The notes under the pieces: model-generated
Seen by the model: only the letters and a program-made list of their open reading frames with translations
Told to the model about the DNA's origin: nothing
Databases searched by the model: none
DNA from: Providencia alcalifaciens
GTDB lineage: Bacteria; Pseudomonadota; Gammaproteobacteria; Enterobacterales; Enterobacteriaceae
Direction: 5' to 3'
DNA length: 64,000 nucleotides
Assembly (NCBI GenBank): GCA_025961275.1
Contig: JAOQNJ010000001.1
Span: 269,353 to 333,352, forward strand
Program-made: the position numbers and the translations under genes
Shown: positions 40,144 to 50,011 of the stretch, piece by piece
Position numbering within the stretch: position 1 is the stretch's first letter
How the letters are laid out: each line of letters starts with the position of its first letter

Positions 40144-40536
40144 GAAAAATTCTTCTGAATTAGATAGATAGCGAATTATTCGCATTAATTAGTGGCTATC
40201 TTCACATATTAGCTAAAGCGCAGCAAGATTCCTTTTGGTGCATCATCACATCAAAACATCATTTTATGCACCAAAATGGTGAAAAGCACATAGGTTTTAA
40301 CTTCAACTAATGTTAATTAATTGCATCTTTTGTTAAAAAAGTGATCGATCTTTGATTTTTCGCTCATGAAAAACGATTTTGATTGCTTGTTAATTCTCCA
40401 TTCCATATTAATTGTTCAACAATCTAATCTTAATGAGTTAACAATAAAAAATATTAGTAGAACAATGGCACGATAATTGCCTCTGTAATCATCACAACAT
40501 TAATAATTAAAAAATAATCTAAAAAGGATTATGCAT
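40144..40536. promoter_or_regulatory. Divergent control region of the pxp cluster
   Basis: About 390 bases between the regulator and the transporter gene. It contains the perfect palindrome ATTGTTCAACAAT (40411-40423) and a possible -10, GATAAT, near 40473. The palindrome has the size and form of FCD-type GntR operators. Confidence 0.5.
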
Positions 40537-41775
40537 ATGGCAGCTCAAGAAAACGTTAACACAGCAGAATTTGTTAAAAAAAGACGTGCTTCACTTATTA
40601 GTGCAATCTTTTTAATGGCAACATCAGCGATCGGACCTGGTTTTATAACCCAAACTGCAACATTTACGGTCACACTTGGTGCGGCATTTGCCTTCGGGAT
40701 ACTTGCTTCGATCGTGATCGACTTTGTAGTGCAACAAAATATTTGGCGCGTTGTCACATTGACTAAGATGCATTCATCCGATATTGCCAATATAGCTATA
40801 CCTGGGAGTGGATATCTTCTGGCAGTCTTAATTATTTTTGGCGGATTCATTTTTAATATCGGAAACATTGCAGGTGCAGGATTAGGATTAAACGCAATGG
40901 TCGGGTTAGACCCCAAATGGGGTGGGTTGATCAGTGCTGTATTAGCGATTTATATTTTCTCTTCACGTAAAGCTAGCACGTTTATTGATCGATTGATGAT
41001 TGGATTAGGCTTAGTGATGATTGGATTGACGCTATTTGTAGCTATTGTTTCTGATCCACCTGTTGGTGAGGCACTGAGACAAAGTGTTCTGCCAGATACC
41101 GTTGATTTTGCGATGATCACTACAATTGTTGGAGGAACAGTTGGCGGCTATATCTGTTATGCAGGCGCTCATCGGTTGCTAGATAAAGGTACTGTTGGTG
41201 TTGAAAATATTCATGTAATTTCTAGCGCGGCAACTAAAGGGATCATTACCGTTGGTTTGATGCGTTATATTCTGTTTTTAGCGATTTTAGGCGTCGTTGC
41301 GAGCGGTGTCACTATTGATATCTCGGGTCAAGCTGCGAACCCAGCATCTCAAGCTTTCCAAGCTGCAGCAGGTAATATCGGATTACGTATTTTTGGTTTG
41401 ATTTTATGGGCAGCAGGTTTAACAAGTGTGATAGGTGCTGCTTATACTTCTATGAGTTTTCTCACCGCATTTAAGAAATCTATTACTCCAAGACAACGCG
41501 ATATCGCTACTATCATTTTTATTGCGATTTCGTTAGGCATTTATTTGCTGATGGGAACAGCTCCAGCTGCATTACTTGTTTTCGCAGGTGGATTTAATGG
41601 CCTGATCTTACCTATCGGTTTAACTATCTTCGTTTATATCGGATGGAAACGTGCGGATTTGATGTCTGGGTATCGCTATCCGCGTTGGTTGCTGTGGTCT
41701 GGTCTTATTACCTGTGTACTAACTTGGTATATGGCGGTTATGTCAGTCGAAGCTATCTTTAATTATTTGAAATAG
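40537..41775 (+). CDS. Nramp-related transporter (YcsG-like)
   Basis: A 412-residue membrane protein with about 11 hydrophobic segments. The opening SAIGPGFITQTATFTVTLGA is the Nramp-type first helix, but the metal-binding DPGN motif of true Nramp transporters is absent, so it is a divergent branch. B. subtilis YcsG, encoded beside ycsF (pxpA) and ycsI, belongs to this branch. Here pxpA follows 16 bases later. It probably imports 5-oxoproline or a related compound. ATG 40537 is favoured over 40531 because AAGG lies 9 bases upstream. Confidence 0.75.
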   Translation: MAAQENVNTAEFVKKRRASLISAIFLMATSAIGPGFITQTATFTVTLGAAFAFGILASIVIDFVVQQNIWRVVTLTKMHSSDIANIAIPGSGYLLAVLIIFGGFIFNIGNIAGAGLGLNAMVGLDPKWGGLISAVLAIYIFSSRKASTFIDRLMIGLGLVMIGLTLFVAIVSDPPVGEALRQSVLPDTVDFAMITTIVGGTVGGYICYAGAHRLLDKGTVGVENIHVISSAATKGIITVGLMRYILFLAILGVVASGVTIDISGQAANPASQAFQAAAGNIGLRIFGLILWAAGLTSVIGAAYTSMSFLTAFKKSITPRQRDIATIIFIAISLGIYLLMGTAPAALLVFAGGFNGLILPIGLTIFVYIGWKRADLMSGYRYPRWLLWSGLITCVLTWYMAVMSVEAIFNYLK

Positions 41776-41790
41776 AGGTCATAGAGAACA

Positions 41791-42558
41791 ATGAAAAAAA
41801 TCATCGATTTAAACAGTGACCTTGGTGAAAGTTTTGGGCAGTGGCAGATGGGTAATGATGAAGCCATGCTCAACATAGTCAGTAGTGCCAACGTTGCTTG
41901 TGGTTTTCATGCTGGGTCACCTGAAGGTATTTTAAAAACGCTTAAGGCGGCGAAATCTAACAATGTGGTGATTGGTGCCCATGTGGGCTATCGCGATTTA
42001 GTCGGATTTGGCCGGCGAAATATGGATGTTGCATCTGATGAATTAACTGCTGATGTGATCTACCAAATCGGCGCACTGAAAGGTTTGGCGGCAGCTGTTG
42101 GTAGTCAAGTCACTTATGTTAAACCTCATGGTGCATTGTATAACACAATTGCACACGATAAACGCCAAGCGATGGCAGTGATTGAGGCAATTCAAGCAAT
42201 TGATTCAACATTAATTTTGGTTGCATTGGCAGGGTCTCAATTGATTGAATGGGCGCGGGAGAGTGATTTAACTGTGATAGCCGAAGCTTTTGCTGATAGA
42301 GCTTACCATGTGGATGGAACTTTGGTTTCACGTAAACAAGCGGGTTCTGTATTACATGACCCTGAGATTGTCGCACAACGAATGCTGCAATTGGTTAATC
42401 AAGGTGGCGTAATGTCAATTGAGGGGCAATTTACAACGATTGATGCGGGCTCAATTTGCGTTCATGGTGATAGCCCTGGTGCACTGGCAATGGCTCAACA
42501 AGTTCGTGAGTTATTACAAAATAATGGCGTTGAAATTAGTGCGTTCGCGGGGAAATAA
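41791..42558 (+). CDS. pxpA: 5-Oxoprolinase subunit PxpA (LamB/YcsF family)
   Basis: A 255-residue subunit of the bacterial ATP-dependent 5-oxoprolinase PxpABC, which opens 5-oxoproline to glutamate. Family motifs are present: [19 protein letters not shown] at the start, [37 protein letters not shown] and EAFADRAY. Part of a run of co-directional genes with gaps of 3-16 bases, so it is in one operon with the transporter and the following genes. Confidence 0.94.
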   Translation: MKKIIDLNSDLGESFGQWQMGNDEAMLNIVSSANVACGFHAGSPEGILKTLKAAKSNNVVIGAHVGYRDLVGFGRRNMDVASDELTADVIYQIGALKGLAAAVGSQVTYVKPHGALYNTIAHDKRQAMAVIEAIQAIDSTLILVALAGSQLIEWARESDLTVIAEAFADRAYHVDGTLVSRKQAGSVLHDPEIVAQRMLQLVNQGGVMSIEGQFTTIDAGSICVHGDSPGALAMAQQVRELLQNNGVEISAFAGK

Positions 42559-42561
42559 ACG

Positions 42562-43368
42562 ATGACAACATTATTTAAAGTCTCAGAAAAAGCGATTGCA
42601 GCGGCAAAAGCGGCACGTCAAGCTGTCCGTCAAGGTTTCGATAAGCCGACAGCGGGTTTAGCTCCCGGTATGACACAGGCTAACATGATTGCATTTCCGC
42701 GTGATTGGGCATTTGATTTTCTACTGTATGCACAGCGTAATCCTAAAAGTTGTCCTGTATTAGATGTGTGTGAAGCGGGGAGTTGGCAAACCATTTTAGC
42801 GGAAGACGCTGATTTACGAACGGATATCCCACGTTATCGCGTATGGCGCGAAGGGCAGTTGGTGGATGAAATCACGGATGCAACAGCGATTTATCGTGAC
42901 CATCCAGACTTAGTCACCTTTTTGATTGGTTGCAGCTTTACATTTGAAACGTCGATGATGGAAGCGGGTATTGATGTACGCCATATCACCGATAACACGA
43001 ATGTACCTATGTATAAAACCAATCAGCTCTGTCGTTCAGCAGGACGTCTACAAGGTGAATTAGTGGTCTCGATGAGACCTATTCCTGCCAATCGTGTTGC
43101 CGATGCCGTCAGCATTACAGGGCGCTTTCCTTCCGTACATGGTACGCCAGTGCATATCGGTTCACCTGAACAATTGGGTATCGCAGATATTATGCAACCA
43201 GATTTTGGTTCAGCTGTTCGTATTGAGGAAGGCGAGATTCCTGTGTTCTGGGTTTGCGGCGTAACACCACAGGCAGCAGTAATGAAATCGGGAGTTCCGT
43301 TTGCACTGAGTCATGCTCCGGGACATATGTTTATTACTGATGTACCTGATGCTGCTTACCATGTATAG
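42562..43368 (+). CDS. Putative hydro-lyase, YcsI/DUF1445 family
   Basis: A 268-residue protein with YcsI-family text: [59 protein letters not shown] and [10 protein letters not shown]. The family is annotated as hydro-lyase or D-glutamate cyclase. A cyclase acting on glutamate and 5-oxoproline would fit this operon, though that is inference. The start lies 3 bases after pxpA, with GGGG in the pxpA end as ribosome site. Confidence 0.85.
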   Translation: MTTLFKVSEKAIAAAKAARQAVRQGFDKPTAGLAPGMTQANMIAFPRDWAFDFLLYAQRNPKSCPVLDVCEAGSWQTILAEDADLRTDIPRYRVWREGQLVDEITDATAIYRDHPDLVTFLIGCSFTFETSMMEAGIDVRHITDNTNVPMYKTNQLCRSAGRLQGELVVSMRPIPANRVADAVSITGRFPSVHGTPVHIGSPEQLGIADIMQPDFGSAVRIEEGEIPVFWVCGVTPQAAVMKSGVPFALSHAPGHMFITDVPDAAYHV

Positions 43369-43377
43369 GAGACTCTA

Positions 43378-44982
43378 ATGCGATTTATACCTGTCAATTT
43401 GAGTGCTTTTATGGTTGAACTACAAAGTCTTGAAGAGACAATGGCTTTAACTGATTTGCTGCGTGATATGTCACGAACGTTTGCTATCGAAGAATTAACA
43501 CCTGCCGCTAGAACGGTGTTAGTTCGTTTTAATCCAGTGATTACTGATGTAAATATTTTGGTGAAACAGATAGCAGCACTTGATATCTCAATCACTGATA
43601 TTAAGTCTGGCCAACTAGTCACTATCCCAGTGCATTACAACGGTGAAGATTTAGTTGACGTTGCGGACTACCTTGGTGTCTCTACAGATGAAGTAATCAG
43701 AAGACATACTAGTAATGAATACCAAGTCGCTTTTTGTGGTTTTGCCCCTGGCTTCGCGTATATGGTTTCTAAAAATGCAGAGCTTAACGTACCGCGTAGG
43801 CAATCACCGCGTATCCGTATTCCTGCAGGTTCAGTGGCATTAGCCGGGGAGTTTAGTAGTATTTATCCGCAATCAAGCCCTGGAGGTTGGCAACTCATTG
43901 GTGTGACTGACACAGCGGTTTGGGATATCTATCGTGCAGAGCCAGCGCTACTAAAACCGGGTTACCGTGTAAGCTTTGTTGATGCAAGAAAAGCGACGGT
44001 CACACACAGTTTGCCACGAGTACAAGCTCCTCAAAAAGAGGTGATACACAGTGAAGATTTCACTGTATTAGCGACAGGTTTACAGACACTATTACAGGAT
44101 TTTGGGCGTATTGGACAATCGGCATTGGGAATTTCTGAGTCGGGAGCTATGGATAAAGCTGCACTGCGTAGCGCAAATCGCCTTGTAGGTAATGCAATTA
44201 ACGAGGCGGCTTTCGAAATTACACAAGGCGGTTTTAAAGCTCAAGCGAATTGTTCGATGCTGGTGGCAGTAACGGGGGCTACCTGTGTACTCGAAGTTAC
44301 CACTATTGAAGGCGTAAAATATTCAGCGCAGCAATATCAACCTATACAGTTGGCTAGGGGCGACATTATCCGTTTTAGTCGAGTAACTAAAGGTGTACGT
44401 AGCTATTTAGCTATTCGTGGTGGAATAGAGGTAGCGGCAGTATTAGGCAGTTGCTCATTCGACATATTGGCGCAAGTGGGGCCTGAACCATTAACCGCAG
44501 GTCAAACATTCGCAATCAAACCCCTTAAGCATCAAACTGCGATTTCACTCAACGAAACGCCAATGATAGATTACCCAAGTACCGATGAAGTTGTGGTGCT
44601 TGATGTCGTTCTAGGGCCTCGAACTGACTGGTTTACGGCGCAGGCTTTGCATTCGCTGACATCACAGTTATGGCAAGTCACCGCTGCCTCTAATCGAATT
44701 GGCTTACGATTACAAGGCGAAACACCGCTAGAACGTGAAAAGCATCAAGAATTGCCGAGTGAAGGGACGTGTGTTGGCGCAATCCAGATACCCGCGAATG
44801 GTCAGCCAGTACTTTTTTTAAACGACCATCCTCTAACCGGAGGTTATCCCGTAATTGGTGCGGTGTGTGAATACCATTTAGATTTAGCAGGTCAAATACC
44901 CGTTAATGCAAAAATCCAATTTAATCCTATTGGTGAATTTAAAGAATTTGAAGGGAGTCATGACGCTTATGCCAACAATTAA
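43378..44982 (+). CDS. pxpBC: 5-Oxoprolinase PxpB-PxpC fusion
   Basis: A 534-residue fusion. Residues 1-215 are PxpB/KipI type ([40 protein letters not shown]). Residues about 230-520 are PxpC/KipA type ([71 protein letters not shown]). In E. coli these are separate proteins; here they are one chain joined by a short linker near residues 216-229. GGAG precedes the ATG. The 3' end overlaps the following biotin carboxylase gene by 14 bases. Confidence 0.92.
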   Translation: MRFIPVNLSAFMVELQSLEETMALTDLLRDMSRTFAIEELTPAARTVLVRFNPVITDVNILVKQIAALDISITDIKSGQLVTIPVHYNGEDLVDVADYLGVSTDEVIRRHTSNEYQVAFCGFAPGFAYMVSKNAELNVPRRQSPRIRIPAGSVALAGEFSSIYPQSSPGGWQLIGVTDTAVWDIYRAEPALLKPGYRVSFVDARKATVTHSLPRVQAPQKEVIHSEDFTVLATGLQTLLQDFGRIGQSALGISESGAMDKAALRSANRLVGNAINEAAFEITQGGFKAQANCSMLVAVTGATCVLEVTTIEGVKYSAQQYQPIQLARGDIIRFSRVTKGVRSYLAIRGGIEVAAVLGSCSFDILAQVGPEPLTAGQTFAIKPLKHQTAISLNETPMIDYPSTDEVVVLDVVLGPRTDWFTAQALHSLTSQLWQVTAASNRIGLRLQGETPLEREKHQELPSEGTCVGAIQIPANGQPVLFLNDHPLTGGYPVIGAVCEYHLDLAGQIPVNAKIQFNPIGEFKEFEGSHDAYANN

Positions 44983-46718
44983 TAATAAAACAACCCATAA
45001 AGTGTTGATTGCAAACCGCGGCGAAATTGCGGTACGTATTATTCGTGCTTGTCGAGACATTGGTTTTAACTCTGTTGCAGTCTATGCCGATGCAGATATT
45101 GACGCACTGCATGTGCAGATGGCAGATGAAGCCTATGGTTTGTCAGGTAATACGTCAGCAGAAAGTTATCTGGATATGGAAAAGCTGATTGCAGTGGCGA
45201 AAAAATCGGGTGCAACCATGGTACATCCGGGTTACGGCTTTTTATCTGAGCGCGCAGAGTTTGCTCGCGCAGTTCAAGGTGCGGGCTTAATTTGGGTTGG
45301 CCCGAATCCTGAAACTATTGAAGTATTAGGTGATAAAGTTAAAGCGCGTCAAATTGCAATGCAAGTAGGTGCTCCTTTAGTCGCGGGAACTAAAGAACCG
45401 GTTAAAGATGTTAAAGAAGTGGTTGAATTTGCACATGCTAATGGCTTACCGATTGCGATTAAGGCCGCCTTTGGTGGGGGGGGGGCGTGGCTTAAAGGTT
45501 GCCTGGCAGATGGAAGAAGTTGAAGAATTGTATCATTCTGCGGTTCGGGAAGCGGTCGTCGCTTTTGGACGAGGTGAGTGCTTTTTAGAGCAATTTTTAC
45601 ATAATCCACGGCATATTGAAGCGCAAGTTATTGCAGATCAACTCGGTAATGTAGTGGTGGTGGGAACTCGTGATTGCTCGTTACAGCGACGTAATCAGAA
45701 ACTGGTGGAAGAGTCTCCAGCACCATTTTTATCAGAATTATTACAACAACAAATTATTCAAGCATCTGTCGATATTTGCGCAAAAGCGAATTATGTCGGC
45801 GCAGGTACAGTGGAGTTTTTACTTAGCCAAGACGATACCTTATCTTTTCTCGAAGTGAATACACGCCTGCAAGTTGAACATCCAGTGACGGAAGAAACGG
45901 CAGGTATAGACTTGGTTGTTGAGCAACTGCGTATTGCGCAAGGATTGACTCTAAGCATAAGTGAAACACCGCAGCCACGTGGTCATGCATTTGAATTTCG
46001 TATTAACGCTGAAGATGCGGGTAATGGCTTTTTACCAACACCAGGTACAATCCATCTTTTTAATGTACCTTCAGGGCCCGGTGTGCGCTTAGATACGGGG
46101 GTTGCTGCAGGATCGACCATTCCGAGTACGTTTGATTCGCTAATGGCAAAACTGATTGTAGTGGGAAGCACTCGTGAACAGGCTATTCAGCGCGCTCGTC
46201 GTGCGTTGGCAGAATTTGCTATTGAAGGCGTGGCTTCTGTATTACCTTTTCACCGAGCAGTAATGGAGCATGCTGATTTTTGTGAACAATTCCAAGTGCA
46301 TACACGTTGGATTGAAACGGAGTTTGATGTAGAGATTGCACCTGTAAAACGGCAGATACCTCAACGTGATTCAGATATTACACGAACTTTTATTGAAATT
46401 GATGGTAAACGCTGTGAGCTTGGCTTGCCGACACAATTATTGACTGGGTTATCGCTGCAATCCACAGAAAATCGCACATCTCACTCAACTCAAGTTGACG
46501 AGCAGCAAGAGCTAATTGTTAATGCGCCAATTTCTGGCGTGTTATTCAATTGGTTGGTTGCAGAAGATAACGCTGTATCACAAGGCGAGGTCATTGGGAT
46601 AATGGAAGCGATGAAGATGGAGGTACAGGTTATCGCACATCGTTCAGGAAAATTGAAATATGCGGCGAGTAAAGGTGATTATATTGATGCCGACTGTAAA
46701 ATTGCAGAAATTTATTAA
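44969..46718 (+). pseudogene. Biotin carboxylase with C-terminal biotin carrier domain, frameshifted in a G10 tract
   Basis: An AccC-type protein interrupted by a +1 shift. The first part (from ATG 44969, [20 protein letters not shown]) reads in frame to [12 protein letters not shown] at 45476-45485, where ten G occur. With nine G the frame would read [20 protein letters not shown] and run on to 46718. The second part has the carboxylase core (FLEVNTRLQVEHPVTEETAG) and a carrier domain with the biotin site EAMKMEV. The intact product would be about 583 residues. An upstream ATG at 44960 is possible. Either a real pseudogene, a slippage-controlled gene or a sequencing error. Its role beside pxpABC is not established. 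Confidence 0.85.
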
Positions 46719-46803
46719 TTGGTCATTCCTCGAATTAAACGCAGGTTCAGTGTTAATATCGTTCGATCAATAGCGATGAATCACCAAGAAATCAGCTCTA
46801 GAT

Positions 46804-46840
46804 AATCAGGTTAGTCAGCTGGGCGGCTAACCTGATTTTT
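46804..46840 (+). terminator. Rho-independent terminator of the pxp cluster
   Basis: AATCAGGTTAG pairs perfectly with CTAACCTGATT around a 12-base loop, followed by TTT. It lies about 85 bases after the carboxylase stop. Confidence 0.85.
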
Positions 46841-46952
46841 GATTACATTACTGTAATTTAAATGTACTAATAGTTATTAGATAGACACGTATATTGAATG
46901 GTTGTAACTAGAGCAAAATTACAGATTGTAATAACTGAACATTCACTCTTAT

Positions 46953-46986
46953 TTTGTCGTGATGATAAAGTTTTATCACGACAAAA
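46953..46986. repeat. Perfect 12-bp inverted repeat
   Basis: TTTTGTCGTGAT and ATCACGACAAAA are separated by 10 bases. No T-run follows on either strand, so it is not a standard terminator. CGTGATAA recurs immediately to the right. It lies in a gene-free region (46719-47139). Confidence 0.5.
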
Positions 46987-47139
46987 CGTGATAAGTCACA
47001 CAGCACATTTTATGGACATTTCATCATCGTTATTATGGTTTAATCAATCACGATTCAATCTGTAGTCTGGCTGGTTTCCTTTTCCCATAGCTGGATGTAA
47101 GGTTGCCTTAATTCACCTTACTTACAGCCTAAACCACAT

Positions 47140-47409
47140 TTAACGAGCGCTGCGTTCGGGTAAAGACCGCAACGGAGGATTCGGAGCGGGTACGCTATGT
47201 TTAGCATTTTTATCAATTTCATCACTGTCCCGATAAACTTCGCCACACATAAAATAGAGATTAGGACGTTTAGATTCAAGATAGGTTTTACGACTGTTAC
47301 ATTGTTCTTGAGTAAAAATGGAGTCAGTAACAGGTAGCGCGTCACACGCATCCGAGCCGCAAGGACTAACCCACAATGCCCAACCAATGAGTACCATATG
47401 TCCAGCCAT
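47140..47409 (-). CDS. Small cysteine-containing membrane or secreted protein, unknown
   Basis: An 89-residue protein from ATG 47409, chosen because GGGAGG lies 9 bases upstream. A frame starting at 47429 in another phase is not supported. The N-terminus MVLIGWALWV is a short hydrophobic segment followed by CGSDACDALP. Further cysteines occur in EQCNSRK and YFMCGEV, giving four that could pair in an oxidising compartment. The C-terminus is Pro- and Arg-rich. I do not recognise a named family. It is monocistronic. Confidence 0.6.
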   Translation of the reverse strand: MAGHMVLIGWALWVSPCGSDACDALPVTDSIFTQEQCNSRKTYLESKRPNLYFMCGEVYRDSDEIDKNAKHSVPAPNPPLRSLPERSAR

Positions 47410-47844
47410 TCGAACCGTCCTCCCAACAAGTATAAGCTAACGCCAAGTCACAATGTGTTGGCTAAATTTACTATAGATAAATCATTGTGATAACGATTGC
47501 CAATGAATCTAGAGATCAATAACAGCACTGATTAATAGGTCTAAGGTAAATTTTATCATTGGAATGATCAAATGTATGTAATGGTATGAAAATTCATTGT
47601 AAGTTGACACTAAATATTAAATAAGTTGCGGCTAATATTACATAGCGTGTGGAGTCTTGGAATGAAAATCTTTTAAGGATTCATTAATATTGGTAATAAC
47701 TTGAATATATTGGAACCGCTTCGCAAAAATACAAAATATATAATGAGTAATTGTTATTTTAAGAGGTAGCTCATGACAATGATAACCAATTTTATTTACG
47801 ATAAAAAATAACTTATCACTAACAAACTTGGGTATCGAACGATT
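47410..47844. other. Intergenic region before the DUF924 gene
   Basis: About 435 AT-rich bases between divergent genes. A 12-codon frame at 47774 (MTMITNFIYDKK) has AGAGGT before it but is too short to support as a gene. Confidence 0.45.
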
Positions 47845-48387
47845 ATGAATGCGATGGAAAACGTTTTGACATTTTGGTTTGAGGAGTCAGCCCCAAAACA
47901 ATGGTTCGAGAAAAGTGCAAAATTTGATTCAATAGTCACTCAGCGTTTTGTTGAAATGATGGAACGAGCAGCGAAAGGAGAGCTTGCTTATTGGCGAGTT
48001 TCTATCCGTGGTAGGTTGGCTGAGATTATTATATTAGATCAGTTTTCTCGCAATATTTGGCGCGATACACCAAAGGCGTTCGCTCAAGATAATATGGCAT
48101 TGGTGCTTGCACAAGAGGCGATAAAACAAGCCGACTATAATCTCCTCACACTATCGCAACGGAAATTTATATTGATGCCATTTATGCACTCAGAATCTCG
48201 TTTTATTCATCAGCAGGCGGTTGAGCTATTTCGAGGCTTGGGAGACGATAGTACGTTGAATTTTGAGATGCAGCATAAGGCAATTATTGACCGTTTTGGT
48301 CGCTATCCTCATCGTAATGAGATTTTAGGTCGCTCATCAACCAAAGATGAAATAACTTTTTTACAACAGCCAAACTCCTCATTTTAA
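47845..48387 (+). CDS. DUF924 family protein
   Basis: A 180-residue helical protein. DUF924 signatures are clear: VLTFWFEESAPKQWFEKS at the start, GRLAEIIILDQFSRNIWRDTP in the middle, LMPFMHSES, and the C-terminal RFGRYPHRNEILGRSSTKDE with FLQQPNSSF. The family has a TPR-like fold and no established biochemical role. Monocistronic. Confidence 0.88.
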   Translation: MNAMENVLTFWFEESAPKQWFEKSAKFDSIVTQRFVEMMERAAKGELAYWRVSIRGRLAEIIILDQFSRNIWRDTPKAFAQDNMALVLAQEAIKQADYNLLTLSQRKFILMPFMHSESRFIHQQAVELFRGLGDDSTLNFEMQHKAIIDRFGRYPHRNEILGRSSTKDEITFLQQPNSSF

Positions 48388-48548
48388 GTAGGATATGTTG
48401 TTGCCAACAACTTGAATTTTTAGCGAGTGAGCGAATGAAGCTGCAAATTCATCGTCTAGCATTGATTTAAATAGATGAATAGCGCTACTTAGATATCAGT
48501 AGCAAGCTACGATAATACTATTGTTTTGCTTCCCTAATATTAGATGAA

Positions 48549-48568
48549 GAGCCTGCAAGTGCAGGCTC
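48549..48568 (-). terminator. Hairpin after dmsC
   Basis: GAGCCTGC pairs perfectly with GCAGGCTC around AAGT. The T content that follows on the minus strand is low (TTCATCT), so termination strength is uncertain. It lies between the convergent DUF924 gene and dmsC. Confidence 0.55.
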
Positions 48569-48604
48569 CAATAAAATCCTCATAGCATCATCATTGATGA
48601 AAAA

Positions 48605-49381
48605 TTACATGGTTATCTGCCAGAGATTATAGAAAGCAATACGGCCAGCAAGTTCAGCAAGAATAACTGCAGCAACACAAGTTACGAGTGTTGCTTTAGG
48701 TGCTTTCTGTTTCAATGCCATTCCAACAAATCCCGCTAATGCAATCACAAGAACAACAACCTGAAATCCCCAAAAACCGGTTTGTTCTGCACTCAGAGTA
48801 GGGCCTGTTTCAGTCAAGAATACCTGATAACCAGCACGGCTAGCAAAAATAACCAGTGCACCGATTAAGAAGGAGGCAATACCAAGGCCACGAGCACCAA
48901 TAGCAATGGCTAAGGCACCGCCACCAACGAGCATTGTCATCCACATTTGTAGCGTCGTGTAGCCAGTATTCCAGTTCGCTATTGATGAAATATTGTAAAC
49001 TTGTGGAATTGACCACACAAAGGCGACACCAGAAACGACAGTAGCGATATTTGCTAACTCACGTAGCAAAGACTGCTTATAAAATAGCGTAAAGAATAGT
49101 GTTGCTGCAGCGCAACCGACAAAAACACCACTTAAGAACGCTTCATTACTCATTGGCGAACGGCCAACACCTAATAACATATTGAAAAATCGGAGAGGCT
49201 GCCCTACGTGTAAACCACCGATACCTAAGCCAATAATCGCAACGATAAAAGCAAGGATATTGGCATTTTTTAGTTGTTTGTCATCAATTGAGCCCATTTT
49301 TTTACTTAAATAAGCCAGTAAAAATAGGCCTACAGCAGACTGTCCGAACACGGTGAAAAAGACTAATGGTAGTTCATGCAT
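48605..49381 (-). CDS. dmsC: Dimethyl sulfoxide reductase membrane anchor DmsC
   Basis: A 258-residue inner-membrane subunit with eight hydrophobic segments that binds menaquinol and anchors DmsAB. The start MHELPLVFFTVFGQSAVGLF and segment GGLHVGQPLRFFNMLLGVGR match DmsC, and the latter contains the conserved His near the quinol site. One base separates it from dmsB, so it is the third gene of dmsABC. The menaquinol it needs is made by the men operon at 3-10 kb. Confidence 0.94.
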   Translation of the reverse strand: MHELPLVFFTVFGQSAVGLFLLAYLSKKMGSIDDKQLKNANILAFIVAIIGLGIGGLHVGQPLRFFNMLLGVGRSPMSNEAFLSGVFVGCAAATLFFTLFYKQSLLRELANIATVVSGVAFVWSIPQVYNISSIANWNTGYTTLQMWMTMLVGGGALAIAIGARGLGIASFLIGALVIFASRAGYQVFLTETGPTLSAEQTGFWGFQVVVLVIALAGFVGMALKQKAPKATLVTCVAAVILAELAGRIAFYNLWQITM

Positions 49382-49382
49382 T

Positions 49383-50000
49383 TTACACCTCCGCCGGATT
49401 TTTTAGTTCGCCACTTTTGTCGCCTGAAGGCTTAGCATCTTTATGTGGCTTAATGACAATATTAGGATTGGTTATGCTAGGGTCTGGCATTGGAGCAATT
49501 CCACACTCAGTACCATGAAGTTCACGCAGTACATTGATATCATCAAAGTCCAGTGCACGTTGTGGGCATGACTCAACACAAACAGGCTTCATACCTTTGG
49601 CAACGCGCTCGTAGCAGCCGTCGCATTTGCTCATCAGTTTTTTCTTCTCGTCATATTGTGGAGCACCATACGGGCAACGCAATTCACAATAACGGCAGCC
49701 AACACACACTGATTGGTCAACGACGACGAGTCCATCTTCTGCACGTTTATGCATCGCACCCGTTGGGCAGCCTTCAACGCAAGTTGGGTTTGAGCAGTGA
49801 TTACAAGAAATAGATAAATAGTAGCTGTAGACATTCTGTTGCCAAATACCATCTTGTTTTTGCCAGCTACCACCACCAAATTCGTATACACGACGGAATT
49901 TAGGGCCTAAATCGAGATCTTTTTCATCCTTACAACTGACTTGACAAGTTTTACAGCCAGTGCATTTTGTGGAGTCAAAATAAAATCCGTACTGTTTCAT
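49383..50000 (-). CDS. dmsB: Dimethyl sulfoxide reductase iron-sulfur subunit DmsB
   Basis: A 205-residue ferredoxin-like subunit carrying four [4Fe-4S] clusters. The cysteine groups are CTGCKTCQVSC, CNHCSNPTCVEGC, CVGCRYCELRC and CDGCYE with CVESC. It transfers electrons from DmsC to DmsA. GGAG precedes the ATG and 11 bases separate it from dmsA. Confidence 0.96.
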   Translation of the reverse strand: MKQYGFYFDSTKCTGCKTCQVSCKDEKDLDLGPKFRRVYEFGGGSWQKQDGIWQQNVYSYYLSISCNHCSNPTCVEGCPTGAMHKRAEDGLVVVDQSVCVGCRYCELRCPYGAPQYDEKKKLMSKCDGCYERVAKGMKPVCVESCPQRALDFDDINVLRELHGTECGIAPMPDPSITNPNIVIKPHKDAKPSGDKSGELKNPAEV

Positions 50001-50011
50001 AAATTAACTCC

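Noticed and set aside
47118..47429. Alternative 103-residue minus-strand frame over the small cysteine protein
   Set aside because: The frame at 47140-47409 has the correctly spaced GGGAGG site; this one has none.
47470..47510. Possible Fur or CRP site (TGTGATAACGATTGCC)
   Set aside because: Only one half matches either consensus well.
47774..47812. 12-codon frame MTMITNFIYDKK, reminiscent of the LacZ start
   Set aside because: Only the first five residues match and nothing like beta-galactosidase follows; taken as coincidence.
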